Of a stretch of 64,000 nucleotides of DNA, positions 11,531-24,349 are shown one piece after another. The notes under the pieces were generated by a model. That model saw only the letters and a program-made list of their open reading frames with translations, searched no databases and was not told the DNA's origin. The stretch covers positions 108,200,565-108,264,564 of the forward strand of contig CM026426.1 of assembly GCA_014871385.1 (NCBI GenBank), read 5' to 3'. The stretch comes from Ceratodon purpureus. Lineage: Eukaryota; Streptophyta; Bryopsida; Pseudoditrichales; Ditrichaceae. A program made the translations under genes and the position numbers. How positions within the stretch are numbered: the stretch's first letter is position 1; the number at the start of each line of letters is the position of its first letter.

Positions 11531-14280
11531 CTCCTCAATACACCCCAATGTCAGAACTATTCCCAGACTCCGAGGACCCGAACAGGACAAAGCAGATCCG
11601 CAAAGAACCACAGGCCAGTACCACGATCTACAACAATGTCACCCAAATTCCCAATCGAAAGCGGGATCGAAGGCACAACCCAGCACTCCGAACTTGCAAA
11701 AGTGAAAACTACAAAGCACAGAGATGAAATTGCAATAAACAGAACCTCAGGAGAACTACGCAACACAAGCTTAGGGGAACAGACATAGTGATACACCTCC
11801 AAGAGTCCGAATTTTGAAAATTGAAGCTCAAACGCCGGAACCCTATAGATCGGGAATCGTGGGCAAAATCTATACATCCGTCGCCGTTGCCGGCAATCAA
11901 AGACAACGAACCTGCAAGAAGAAATTAAAAGGAACAAAACCCAACAAAAAGAAAACCAAATGAAACCCCCTCAAACTTCCAAAACCATAGAAACCATCCC
12001 CAAATTCCAATCACGGCCCCGATCTCCCCACAAAGGGTTCAGACCTTCAGCTTGTCTGGAAATGCGAGTTTCCAAAATTCCACCCACATTTCCAACTCGC
12101 CAGATTAAGTTACCAGATGATTGATCCCATCTCTCCAATCCCAGGCCCCGGCCCACAGCGTGAACACCCACAGCTAGAAGCTTCAAAGAACAGGCGCAGT
12201 TTCCGAAAAACCATGATTGCCAAATTCCCAAGTGATCAAATTACAAATTGCCACCAATCAGCGACAATGAGGGAGAATAATGGAGTATCGCCGGATTCTA
12301 CAATGAATAGGTGAACAAACAAGTTGTAAATGCTAAGAATCTGGCAACAATGTTGTACGAGAAAGCACTAATGTGGCGTCAATGTTGGGAGGAGCATTTA
12401 TCAACTGGCGAAGTACACAATGTGCACAGCTCACAAGTGGCGCCGCAGGAGTAGGGTCTCTGCACAGCCTGGCTTCCCACCCCCAAACCCTAAGCCCGGA
12501 CGGTCAGGATCAGGCATCATCGACGGTGCAGATGTTTCGAAGTCCTCTTGGGATCCCATTGGTTCTGGCAACTTCGCGAATGTTCGAGGACGCACAGGTG
12601 ACGGACGAGGCAGCGACGACACCCCCTTTGGACGGAGTCTGGCAATTTCAGTTCGAAAAATCAACGAAGAATAACAAAGGACATTTCTGGGCGAGAATTC
12701 TCGTCTGATTCTGGCTGCTAGCAGCCAGATTAAAAAACACTGCCCAAATGGTGACATTAGTCATCATGCACATAAAACGACATTCAGGTCATGAAGACCA
12801 TGGACTATCTCTGTAGTACAGACAATTACAGATGTAATCAGATAGAACTCTCCACCAATGACTCTAATTATAAAATCAGTAAATGAACTTACCGGCAAGG
12901 CTTGATTTATTGGGGATGTCAAATGAAGCTGTTGATATTGCAGTTGATTTAAACTTGGGATATGAGTTCTTTAACCCCAAAAAATAATTAAATACAAAAT
13001 AGATATGAATTTTACAGCATATATTGTGGTTTAGGAGGAGAAAATGGTGAAGGGAAAATGGGTGATGAAGGTGACCCAATCACTGTTGATCTGTCTTGAC
13101 AGTTTTTATAAAACTTGAAACTTTGACTAAATATATCTCAATATCCGTACGGTCAAAGTTTACAAAACTTGGTACGTAGAAAATTGGATGGCTCTAAATA
13201 AGATCCTACGGTTGGATTTTTCAAAATCAAATTTTAAAAAACCATTATGAAACAATTTCAGAAAGGATCATTTGGAAGTCACTGTAGACTTTCACAGATT
13301 TGGTACACCACTCCCATCGGCCACAAACCTGCCCGAGCTGCCCTGAATTGAATTTTGATCTTTAAACACCAATTATTTCTTAACTATGGGCCCGATGGAA
13401 GTAAAATTTGGTCTTGCCAGAAAGATATGACAATTTCCCATGCTGTGCCAAAGTTACAGCCACATCCGATAAAATTTGACTCATAGGGAGCCTGACTGGA
13501 CCCTAAATCATACCAAAACTGTTGAGTTGATACTTTAAGGGTTAAAGCTGATGATATTGCAATTGATTTAAACCTCGGATATGTATGATGCAGAATAATT
13601 AAATTGGGAATATGAGTTTTCATTGCTTGCAATCTTAAATTGTTGATCAAATGAACCACTATTGTTTTTCCAATATTCGTAAGAGAGCTTTCAAAAATCT
13701 ACTTGGTTTAGTGGTTGGTTTGAAATTCTGTTTGTGTTTTATCTAGTTCCTTCATGCTTTTAATGCTTTGTCTGAGTTCTGTTTTGTAATGAATATTTAT
13801 TTCGAAAATGACACGGGCACCTTGAGTCCTATATTTGAAGAGTTGAAGAGCTTTATTTCAAAGGTACTATTTCCTTCAACAGTTTTGCTATGTTAAATTA
13901 ACCAAAAATATTTGCATCAAGTTCTAATACAGTGCTTCCAATTTCTCAATAACAAGTTTTAAAAGCAGTGCTTCCAATTTCTCAATAACAAGTTTTAAAA
14001 GCAGTGCTTCCAGTAACTGCTCCACACTAAACCCAAGTCACGGTTACCAACTCAGCACCCACTGATTGATTACCGAATATATATAAAACAAATTCCACCC
14101 TTTCTTAGAGTCTTGGTACGGAAACCTTGGGGGTTGGGTCGGTTGATGTGAGATTTCTTTATTTTTTAAATTTTTATAACTGCTTTTCCGTCAGAGTCTA
14201 TACACTGTCTGTCGCTTTTTGGCATTGGGGAATTTACTTTGGCCTTATGCATTCATGATTTTTGTTTTCTCATTGATATC
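11531..14280. other. Non-coding flank, with a 20-bp perfect palindrome and short duplications
   Basis: No gene could be supported. The minus-strand frame across 12431-12700 reads protein-like in part (e.g. TFAKLPEPMGSQEDFETSAP) and may be a captured exon fragment. A perfect 20-bp palindrome lies at 12710-12729 (core CTGGCTGCTAGCAGCCAG). A 45-bp segment near 12925-12968 recurs in diverged form near 13543-13585. At 13931-14002 a 36-bp unit (starts AGTGCTTCCAATTTC) is present twice, with a third partial copy. Confidence 0.4.
13931..14013. repeat. 36-bp tandem repeat, 2 copies plus a partial third
   Basis: Units at 13931-13966 and 13967-14002 are identical by eye, and a third begins at 14003 before diverging. 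The sequence is AT-rich and non-coding. Confidence 0.8.
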
Positions 14281-14283
14281 CTT

Positions 14284-16893
14284 CTACTCGTTGTTAAGTC
14301 TGATTACAATTTCTGATTTCTTGAGCAGCCATTTCAATTGGATACCTTGCAAGTCAACCATCTCGATACCCGTTTCTCCAATCAAGTCTCTTGACTTCCT
14401 CAACTCAATTTCAAAAGAGGGAGTGAAACTTGTAGGACAGTCAAGATACCAAGCACCACTAGTTAAGTGAGATGTGGACCACATCCGCTGCTGAGATGCT
14501 GATAACGTGCGAGATGAATGAGACGGATCAACCCATGTGGCCAAGAAAATAGGAAGGACTTCTTTGGAAATAGCTCCTTTTGCAAGAAGCTCATACTTGA
14601 AGTACCTGTACAGGAAGTGGACAAGCAATTCATATCAATCAGTAGAATATGTTTCTACTAAGCCTTTAAGTCTATACAAGTTCAATGATTAGTTTATTTT
14701 TGAGGCCATATTCATACTTCAAGATCATCTAATAGCTAGTACATCCAATACGGTTCAAATAATATATGTAGTGAAAATTACCTGTAAAGAAGTCGGCGTA
14801 CCACCAAGTCAGATCCCTTGAATTCCTTGAAGTCATTGGTTTTATTGAAAGCTTCAATTCCTTTGAAAAACGAGAGAAAGGCATACTACAGTCTTCCACA
14901 TAAGCCACTAGACTGAGTGGCTTAGTAGGGACTTTCATGTCGATTAGAATGCGGTCTTGCCGCAAGATTTTGTCCAAAGTCGTGGATGCTTCCTCTGATA
15001 ATTATAAAGCCAACAAAGCAGACCATAAATTACAACAAAATGTAAATGCAAAATGGCAATTCATTTAATGTAAACATGCATAAAACTTAACATTGTAATT
15101 TATACGAGGAGGTACACTCACCACCATCCAAAAACATGCCTTAGCTAGCCATGTTGTAAGCTTGGCTTTGTTGACTGGTTCTACTAGTAACATATGAGCT
15201 TCCCTTGTGGCTGCTAATAAGTTGAAGAACTCAAGCCATCTAATCTTTGAGGCCAACAAGGCCTTCGCTGTAGCAATGAGCTAAAGTTTTTCTATATCCA
15301 ACACTGGATTGGTAGAATTTTGTGAGTAGTGTCGCTCAATCTGCAAGGAGCAATTGTGCAGAGGTTTACAATCATATCCAAGAAATAAATAGAGCACATA
15401 AATGAAAGCACACATGCTTAGGTAACATACCTCACGAAGCCATCCTGGTGTTAGCTCTGGGTTAGCAATTGAACATAATTTGCCCATCTTCCCAATTAAC
15501 TTGTTAGTCTTCTTCTCAACAACCATTTCATAGCAGATGCTTTGTCCGCTTCAGTTACTTCTCCATTTGCTTGCTCCATGAAAGCCCGAAGACCCTCATC
15601 TGCTGCTCGACCAATTTCGTGCTGCAATTACGTCATCACTGAATTAGTAAAGCACTAAGGGACATTACTATGTGTGCCATCAATTAGTCAGCAACAGAAA
15701 CATGTGTAACAAAACGTGAGGACGAATTCATTGAGCTTCCGAATTCTACTAGTTGAGAAAAGTGGAGTACTCATTATCCTCTCAGCCATGAAATCACGTC
15801 AATGCACACCTAGATGAGTAAGAACAATAATGTTAATGAACACTCACTAGCCAATTGTACTAACCAACACTAATGTACATCACTAGCTGACTATACTAAC
15901 CAACTTATAGTATAGTCAAAAATATCAACACTCACTAACAGACTCACTAACCAACACTCCAAAACCAATACTCCAAAACAAACCATATAAACTGAGTAGA
16001 ACATCTGTAAATGATTCCAATGGAATGACCCGAAATCTGAAGACTAAGCAAGACGTGGCAGACAATAACTATGTTAGGCAAAATCAGACATCTCAAGTAC
16101 ATCAGAGTATGCAAACCGGACATCTCAAATATGCCTTGGTATATAATCACATTGTAATGTAAAGTACAAATAAATATACTAATGTTATGGTTAATTCTAG
16201 ACTTACCTGGTAGGTAAAACTTGTGAACACATTCATAGGTATAGTATACCAAGTACTGTGCTTAGTCTTTTTGCACCGTTTCAAATCTGAAGCGGACAAT
16301 ATTTCCTTGAATTGTTCAAATGGCATAAGTCCATACTTCTGAACCCTGAAAAGGGTGTGGACATCATTGGTCTTTACATGAGAGTCTTCTCTATGCCTGT
16401 CAGAAAATACCTAAGAATTAGTAAATTGCAAACCAAAATCATGTAACAATGGGAGAAATAGTCATGACTTAAATTCCAATGAAGTAGTAAACTCACTTGT
16501 TAATATTATGCATGACCTGCATAACTAAGCCAATTCTGCCCTTCGTGTTCGAAAGAATCGAGTCCACCAGATAATGCCATGACTCAACAAACTTGTGTAG
16601 GCGCTCTATATGGTTTAATCATGCTTGACAGCGATGATTTCCATCACATACAAAGAACATCACGTTTATTAAATCTACTAACTCGGGTATAGAGAGGAGA
16701 AAGGTGTTTTCATTCTTCTCATTCCAGATTGGTCTCCATCTAGCCTTATCAGCTTCTGACACCTCCTTTGTCTTTCCACCTTCATTTGTAGTTAGAAAAC
16801 TGATGGACCCTCACGATACCCATGTGCAAACTCCTCCTCAAGTTTAGAGAGGTCACATTGCATCATCGGGCACACCATCGGCATAGCCTGCAT
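14284..16893 (-). pseudogene. Broken multi-exon gene of an uncharacterised transposon-associated family with a DGNHR motif
   Basis: Minus-strand exons by splice signal and protein sense: 16893-16497, 16396-16207, 15621-15431, 15340-15122, 14994-14782 and 14605 to about 14290. Readable blocks are EADKARWRPIWNEKNE, MFFVCDGNHRC, VHTLFRVQKYGLMPFEQFKE, NPELTPGWLREV, LLVEPVNKAKLTTWLAKA and SGAWYLDCP. DGNHR resembles the substrate-contact motif of ParB-like folds, but the family is not named here. Lesions include TGA at 16619-16621 after HRCQA, a frameshift near 16793, frameshifts inside the exons at 15431-15621 and 14782-14994, and TAG at 15281-15283. Conserved donors and acceptors show it descends from a properly spliced gene. 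Confidence 0.5.
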
Positions 16894-17136
16894 TCTACAT
16901 AAAGGAATGTCAAATCTTGATGAATTAAGTGGCTTCATTTGGAGACTTGAGATACTCACAATAGAGACTAGTTTATGTCGAGCTCGAATCTCATCTTCAT
17001 CTCCAATAAATGCATCATCTTCTTCAACAGAGTCCTCTTCTTCCTCGCAAAATCCTTGTGTCTGCTGTATGGCTACTTGGGAAGAACCTTCATACGAGTC
17101 CTCCTCATGTTCCTACAACATCAACAAGAGGTAGAG

Positions 17137-17640
17137 GTTATTACAGAGAAAGCTTACAACACTATTAATGTACCAATCAAGCCTGTCGACTTAAGTGTCT
17201 TTGGCACCGGAGTGAGTTTTATAAACCTGCAAGTGCTAATTAACATTGAGCCTGTTGTGCAACTCAAGCTGCCATTGTAGCAAACCAAAACACCTGCTTA
17301 TGTATCTTCGGCACCGAAGAGAGTTTACCATGTCCTCATGAGCTCGAAATCTGAACAACTATGCAATATTCTAGCAGCAAGGGTATCAATCAAGAGCGCC
17401 GGCTAAAGTGTCTTCGGCACCGAAGAGAGTTATCCAACCTGCAAGAGCTAATTAAAATTGAGCCTGCTGCGCAACTCACGCTGCAAACGCAGCAAACCAA
17501 AACACCTGTAAATGTATCTTCAGCACCGAAGAGAGTTGACCAGGTCCTCGTGAGCTCACAACTAGAGCAACAAACGTACCAATGATGAGAGCCTACTCAA
17601 GTGTCTTTGGCACCGAAGAGAGTTCAAGACACAAACAACG
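17137..17640. repeat. Tandem repeat of about 205 bp with CTTCGGCACCGAAG palindromes
   Basis: The phrase AAGTGTCTTYGGCACCGRAG recurs near 17191, 17405 and 17600. A sister phrase, ATGTATCTTCGGCACCGAAG, recurs near 17306 and 17513. Between them, longer stretches match (e.g. around 17225-17275 and 17435-17485). Each unit therefore holds two copies of the 14-bp inverted repeat. Related single copies occur further right at about 18108, 18187, 18212, 19621 and 19655, spread over 2.5 kb. Confidence 0.7.
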
Positions 17641-20600
17641 ATGCTTCACTTAAGCTGCAATTAAACTAATCAAGACCAGCTGAAGCATATTCTCCTCCAA
17701 GTTGTGCTCTCCAGGCACAACTTTAGCTGCAAATGTACATAATCATGTCAAGTTCAGAACATAGAATCACATCAAGTGAGAAGTTAAAAATGAAATACAA
17801 CAAAATGGTGGTCCCAAACAGAATATAGTTTGTAAATTTACCTGAACGTATGTGGGTTTTGTGTTGACTCTCTCATCTACTCCGCACAAGTTGGATGGGC
17901 CAGCGCTCAAAGTCTTCGTGCTCTTGACCTTTGATGCCTTCTGAAATGGTTCCAAGCAAATGAAAGATGGCGTCAATAACCAGGTCGCTTTATATATTAA
18001 AAGAAAAAGCTCCCAAAGCAATACCCATTAAACTATATTTGACATCGAAGCAACATCTCAAGGGTCTCAAGTAAACCTCCGGAGATAGGATAGAGCATCC
18101 CAAGAACAGTCTTTGGCACCGAAGGCACTTGTCTGGTTACTTTCAGTGAAAATTTTGATTTAGTTGGGAGCATCCCAAGAACTGTCTTCGGTACCGAAGG
18201 AACTTTTCCAGGCACCGAAAGAACTTGTCCTGCGTTGAAAACCAGAAAAATCTTGAACCAACATTGGAAGTTTCATACTCTACCAAGGTCAAGACCTCAT
18301 TCGCACAGCTGTACTGGTTACAAATACAGGGCCCAACATGCGCACAAGACGGGTGCAAAGAAAATCCTCCCTCTCTCCATCCACTGACGAATATGATCCC
18401 TTCAACAAGCTTTTGCAAATATTGACCTTACTTCACCATGAATACACGTCACTAAATCCGCAGAAAACTCATAATCCAACAGACTTAAAATCTCTAGAGC
18501 TGCATATCCCGTCTACACATAGACAGTAGAAGCTCGTCGACAACCAATAAGTGCACTAGTAAGAGAGCTCCAATCCTTAGCACCACCTCTATAGCAACAT
18601 CCCCTCCAACTCACACGGATTCAGAATGGAGCAATAAACAACTTAACTTCTCCAATAATAAGCACCCACTAGCTATCTCACACCATGACTTCCCTTGCGA
18701 TAGAAAATCATTTCGAGTGAATGATAGGTTCTCACCACCCTGGCCACTGCACCTCTTGCAAATAAACAAGCGGCATTCCAGCTCCTTTCAAGCTCTGACA
18801 CACACGGGACACTACACTACGACACGTAACTTACAGCAACAATATTTCCATAATCACGAGCTGCAAGACAATCCAGTCACAAACGGAGTATGGACACACT
18901 AGAAGATCTAGTACCCCATCTAGTAAAGATCAGAAATCCACTTGTGAGCCCGGAACACTCGATCGAGCATGGTGGTGGATCCTCACCAGAGCTGCAAAGC
19001 TGCAAAACTCTATCTCAAAGGAGTTAACTTCAATGAAAACTCAAACATAGACATGAGTGCAGACTCCAGAGAATGGAGGAGGATCCCACTGTCCAGAGAG
19101 CACGGTCTCAGATAGGCTCCAGCAAGCTGAGAAATGGCGGCTCGGAAATGGTGCTACCTGATGATCTGATTACACTTGCAAGTTGGCAGGCTGACAAAGT
19201 GTAATCAACTGAATATATTGTTGACCTAGTAGTTGTATAGAATTAGTTTCACAACAGGCTACCTATGCATAAGTTACTCCACAGTCTAGACTCAAAGTTA
19301 CAGATGTACTAAGTAACTTAAAGTTACTTAAACTTGTTCATGTGGGAAGATGGTGTAAGTACCTGGTGTTTTGAAACATAGCTAGCATTGAGCAAGTTGC
19401 ATACAGATCAACCCTTGCCTTGCTAGGTATTGAACATGACGATGTACAAGAGAAGGGACATCAACACTCGTTGTGCTAGCCATCTTTCAACCATCAACCT
19501 CCCCATATAACCACTGTATTGCAACAATTGAACAGCTAACCTACACAAGAATCTCAAAACCAACTAGCGACGAGGCCAAGAAGCGGAACCCGAATCATTC
19601 CCAGGGAGCATCCCAGGAACTGTCTTCGACATCGAAGGCACTTGTCCAGGCACCAAAAGAACTTGTCCAGTTACTTGCAATAAAGAATTTGATTCCGCCA
19701 CACAAAATATGGGATCACAACGAGAATGACCCTAGTCACGAATACAAGGGAAAACACTTAGCTAGCCAGGAACTCAGAACATTCGGAATGCACTAGTAAC
19801 ACACTCTTGCACCAAGCTTCAGAAATTGTGAAGTGAGACATGGCAAGTTATGAAGCCCCAAATTCTACCAACACCCGAAACTCCACTCATCATAAACGTA
19901 GGCCTCGTATACGATTTGCGATTGAGCTACAGAGTCTCCAACAAGTGCAAATCAAATAAACCCTACAGCAACAATTTATGCATTAACTGAATTACACCAT
20001 AACTTAGCTACCTCGATGCAAGAAGAAAACTTGGGCATGCCCGCAGCTGCAACTCTACACTCATTTCCTCGTCCCCCTTCTATTAAAAAAAAATCCAAAA
20101 CTAGTCTGCGAAGAATGCTGCGAGAAATGGCCATTGCTATCTTCGCCAAACCCTTGTTCGTACCTTGGAGTACAGACTTCCAACTAAACCAAGAACTGTA
20201 TTTTCGAACTCAATACAGTGTGCTCTTGAAGTACCTTCGGCCCCAAAGAAACATTAGGCTTCACAGAGAAAGCGTAGAAATGCTTACAAGTTTGGCTTGG
20301 CTTGGCTTCGCCGATGCTGGCGCACGCCTAGCTCCAATCGTTGAATCATTCTCCACCTCCTCTTCTGCTTCGTTATCCTCCGAATTTTGCAAACCAATTC
20401 GCTATGTAAATGTGCGTACCAGAACAGTTATTGAAAGCTGGAACATCAAAGCAGATCAATGAAATCTTAATGCCCTCGGACACTCAAGATGAAATCAGAA
20501 CCTGCTAAGGCAGCTTGCCGCCCCTTCCACTAACCCTAGACCTGCCTTACCTCTTCTTTGTCGCCGGATGTTGTTGATGAGTTTGTCGACTCCACAAGCC

Positions 20601-20665
20601 GACGACCACCCTGCTAGATCAGAGAATAGTAGTTACTGAAAATAGCAGTTCTGTGTGGTATCGCA
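17641..20665. other. Region with dispersed GGCACCGAA-type motifs; no supported gene
   Basis: Copies of a phrase close to GAACTGTCTTCGGTACCGAAG followed by AACTTGTCC occur at about 18108-18135, 18178-18230 and 19618-19672. They look like diverged members of the repeat to the left. An ATG ORF of 148 codons at 20016-20462 is not recognisable and has no homology cue, so I do not call it as a gene. Confidence 0.35.
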
Positions 20666-20668
20666 TAA

Positions 20669-21185
20669 GAGCATCCCCAATCGTACACTATATAGTGCCC
20701 CTCTAAACCAAATCTATCTTTTGACTGACCTAAAATTAGACATTGAAATTACCATCATTAGAAGCGCATTAAAATAAACGTGAGATATTTCTCAAGAAAA
20801 AAAAAATTGTAAAAATTTGACGAAGGTGAAATGTCCCATTGAAAATACCACATTTTCAAATTTTAGAGGGAGTACACCAAATCTTGCTTAAAAATGGAAA
20901 GATTCTTCTAACTCCCTCTAAATTTCAGAAAATATAGAGGGAGTTGGAAGAATATTTCCATTTTTAAGCACAATTTGGTGTACTCCCTCTAAAATTTGAA
21001 AATGTGGTACTTTCAATGGGACATTTCACCTTTGTCAAATTTTTACAATTTTTTTTTCTTGAGAAATATCTCACGTTTATTTTAATGCGCTTCTAATGAT
21101 GGTAATTTCAATGTCTAATTTTAGGTCAGTCAAAAGATAGATTTGATTTAGAGGGGCGCTATATAGTGTACGATTGGGGATGCCC
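20669..21185. mobile_element. PIF/Harbinger-like foldback MITE, 517 bp, TAA target-site duplication
   Basis: The element begins GAGCATCCCCAATCG and ends with the inverted equivalent CGATTGGGGATGCCC. Nearly the entire length is one inverted repeat meeting near 20925, with only scattered mismatches over about 250-bp arms. Direct TAA copies at 20666-20668 and 21186-21188 flank it. The 3-bp TWA duplication and the G-rich terminal repeat are the signature of PIF/Harbinger-derived (Tourist-type) MITEs. It has no coding capacity. A transcript would form a very long hairpin, which plants often process into small RNA. Confidence 0.9.
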
Positions 21186-22281
21186 TAAGTAGATGAATAT
21201 ATGATAACCAATGAAAAATTAGGATTGCATAATATTAACGTCTTTTTTCTCACAAGCAAACATCACGTCGAGTCAAGATTGGACCATATTTGTCTAGTTG
21301 TGTACACTGAAATTTACACAACTATGCTGAATGGGAACTACTAAATTATCATAAAAATGCATATGACAAAAAACTAGATTATCCGTCTGTCAATTTCAAG
21401 TCATCATGGTCCAGCTCATGATAATAATACTAACACCTTAGCCTAGTTTAGTCAGTAGAATTTCTGATCCACACCGTATATTATCAAATGATGTAAGTCT
21501 AGTGACAGGAGACACTCACATCCATAAGGTAATGATTGTAAATCACGAATAAAACTACACTACTACAAAAACAATATTGGTGAAAATGCTTTAAAAATGA
21601 TCACCAACTCTCTATATAGAAAGTAAAAGAGAGCATGAATGATCATACCTTACCGACATGCATTTTGATGGGGGTTCCGTCTTTGTAACATGTTAATAGG
21701 TTCCGTGGTGAAACATTGTCCCGTCCGATCGATCCTGCGCCCCGCTTAGGTTGTACCGCTGTCCCCTTGCTAGAATTCCCACCCTTCTTCCCCATTGTAG
21801 AACGCAAGTTGTACGGGGTTTCAATCTCCTCTCTAAGTGCTAACCTCTGCTTTCTATCAATACGCTTTTGTTTCTCTATAGTCCTGCTCAATTCAACCTG
21901 AGCTCTCGCAGCAGACCAAGTGATCATCTCTATGTTCTCTAAGCCATTAGAACCACTACATATGTGCTTCAAACAATCACAAGGGACAAATCTATGACCT
22001 CTTCATATGTTCATAATTCTAGATGTCTAGAAATGCGGATTTCATTATTGGACTGCGTGCTATAAATGGCTCTCACACTGTGTGCACTAAATAAATTTAA
22101 GAGAATAATAGTGCTCTACGTCCTCTCCAAATCCTAGAGCTGGCGCCTACATATACCCCTTTATTATGTGGGGTCACTACTTTTTATGGGACATTGATAT
22201 TTGAAGCTGATAGTTGTTACATACAAGTATAAGATTGGACCATTGTAAGTCTATTCGGTCAGTACCTATTATGTCTCAAGT
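21186..22281. other. Spacer with a short unassigned minus-strand ORF
   Basis: A minus-strand ORF at 21643-21972 contains a basic Gln/Arg/Lys stretch and the phrase NLRSTMGKKGG and ends near a possible donor. It could be an isolated exon of a decayed gene. Nothing else is supported in this stretch. Confidence 0.25.
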
Positions 22282-22454
22282 ATGACAAGCGTAAAAGGCA
22301 CTAGTACAGCGGACATGGTTCTGCCAATTGAGCCGATTTTGATTGATCAGTTTGAAGGCCCTTTTGAGCACATCCTTGTAGGTGCTGTCAATAAGAGCAT
22401 GGGTCATGGTTCAATAGATGATGGTTGTATTGAAGACTTGAACCTTGTACAACC

Positions 22455-24349
22455 CACTATAAGAATCCCGCGTTTTAGGTGACATCCCAAATCATGTCTA
22501 AAAAAACAAGTGGACGTTGTAAAGGATGTTGTGCAGACATGAGAACATCTGAGACGCAGCAAAAACAAATGCAGACATCCTAAAAAACATGCAGACATCT
22601 CCGTAGCACGCGCGTCTCCGGATGATTTTGAGGGGCAGTGAAGTATGCAACGTGGACGCCACGTCGACGACACATCAGCAAAGTTTTTTCCGGGCAGTGC
22701 CACATGGGAGGAGGATGTCATCGCTGCCATGGTGACATAGCGGACCACGTGGACCCGCCATTTTCTGACGTGGCGGCGCGAAATTCTGACTTGTCAGCCG
22801 CGAAGGAGTAAAGTGGTTTGCCACGTAAGCATAGTTTCCGGTGATTTTTGAGTTAGAACTGCGTTACTGTAGACGTCATCGAGGACATCACCGTGGTTTT
22901 TGAGACGTCTATGTGGTGACAACGTGATGTCCACGTCGATGTCCGTGCGGACTTGAACTGTGTCCGACATTTGTTATAGTGGACATCCCCATGCTGAAGA
23001 ATTTGCCATGCTTGACATGGCCATGTCAATGTGTACGTGATGTGTGGAAGGGTATTTTTGCAAAGATGAATGTGTTTTTGTAGACATGAAGGTGTTTTGC
23101 AGACATGAGGGTGTTTTTTGTAGACATGCGAGTGTTTTTGCAGACATGAAGGTGTCTTTGCAGCCACAAAGGTGTTTCGATAGCCATGATGGTGGCATTT
23201 GATCACAAGAAAACTAAGGAAAGAAGATCACATGAAGAAAGGAACAAGGGAGGAAAGGAGACAAGAAGAAGATGGAGAACAAGAATGAAGTTAGGAGAAC
23301 CCCCCCCCCCCCCCCCCCCCGGATTTTTTTGAAGTACCTTTCAGTTTTTAGGTCGCCATCTCTCCAATCTAGCTTGGATTGAGGCGTGCCTTAGCTTTTT
23401 GGAAAGCTAAGTTGATTGTGCATCTACCCTCAAAATCTCAAAAGCATAGGATCAAAATCCTGAGACTGATTGCTAAAAATCCGAGACCCTTCCTCCAGCC
23501 GCACTCCTTTGACAACCCCAACTTTGGGAGGCAATATCTCACTACCTATAACTCGGAATTGGACGTGCTAACTACCATTGGAAAGCCCTACAAGAGATCT
23601 ACAACTATGGTGAATCTCACTCTACTTGGAGAAGCAACAAGGGACTGATAGGGAAAACAATGGGAGACAGTCCATGGAGGAGGAAGAAAACACCAAAAGC
23701 TTGAAAACAAGCTCTCAAATACAAGGTGAGAAGCCGCCGAAGTGGCGGCTCACCCTAACCCTACCAAGGCTGAAAACCCTAACCTAAAGCCTTGATGGAT
23801 GAATGTTGCCACCAATGAATGAAAAATGGATTATTGAACATCACCATGTCTCAACAGATGTCTTTGTCGACATCTTTCGAGACAGGCGGACATCTCCAAA
23901 AAAGAAAGAGAGAAGAACTTTGATATTGTAAATTTCATTTATAAAGAAAAAATAAAAAAAGGTTCTTCAATCCCTCTCGGCCTTTTTTTGCTCCCTTTGC
24001 TGACCCTGCCCTTCTTGTGGTTTTTTTCACTGTGGGAGAAAGTTACCTTGCAGCCCCGTAACTTCGCGCCCATTTTACCGTCCGTCAAAACGAGGTCGTT
24101 GTTGACGTGGCAATTACGTGTCTACAAGGATGTCCTCTGCCACGTCCCCATAAACGCGGACGTTTTTCCAAACGTCTTTGCGTTTTTAGGATAGCGCGCT
24201 CGTGTCTGGTGACGATAAGCGCAGTTTATCTCAAAAAACAAGTGAACGTCTTCACGTTCCTCAAGACATGAATGACTAACACAGAGACATGAAAAAAACA
24301 CGACCATGTTTTTGGAGAACGTCACCTAAAACGCGGGATTATTATAGTG
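22455..24349. mobile_element. Non-autonomous CACTA (En/Spm) element, 1,895 bp, ACC target-site duplication
   Basis: The left end is CACTATAAGAATCCCGCG and continues to GGTGAC. The right end is the inverted equivalent ending TTATAGTG, with 28 of 29 terminal positions matching. ACC at 22452-22454 is repeated at 24350-24352, giving the 3-bp duplication expected of CACTA elements. Subterminal regions contain many AGACAT and ACATCT repeats, comparable to TNPA-type binding sites. There is no transposase ORF. A degenerate 24-26-bp minisatellite (GTGTTTTTGCAGACATGAAG type) occupies about 23045-23190, and a long C run lies at 23301-23320. Confidence 0.9.
23045..23190. repeat. Minisatellite inside the CACTA element, about 7 units of 20-27 bp
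   Basis: Consecutive units follow GTGTTTTTGYAGACATGARG with small indels. They lie in the interior rather than at the ends of the element. They share AGACAT with the subterminal repeats, suggesting local expansion of those. Confidence 0.7.
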
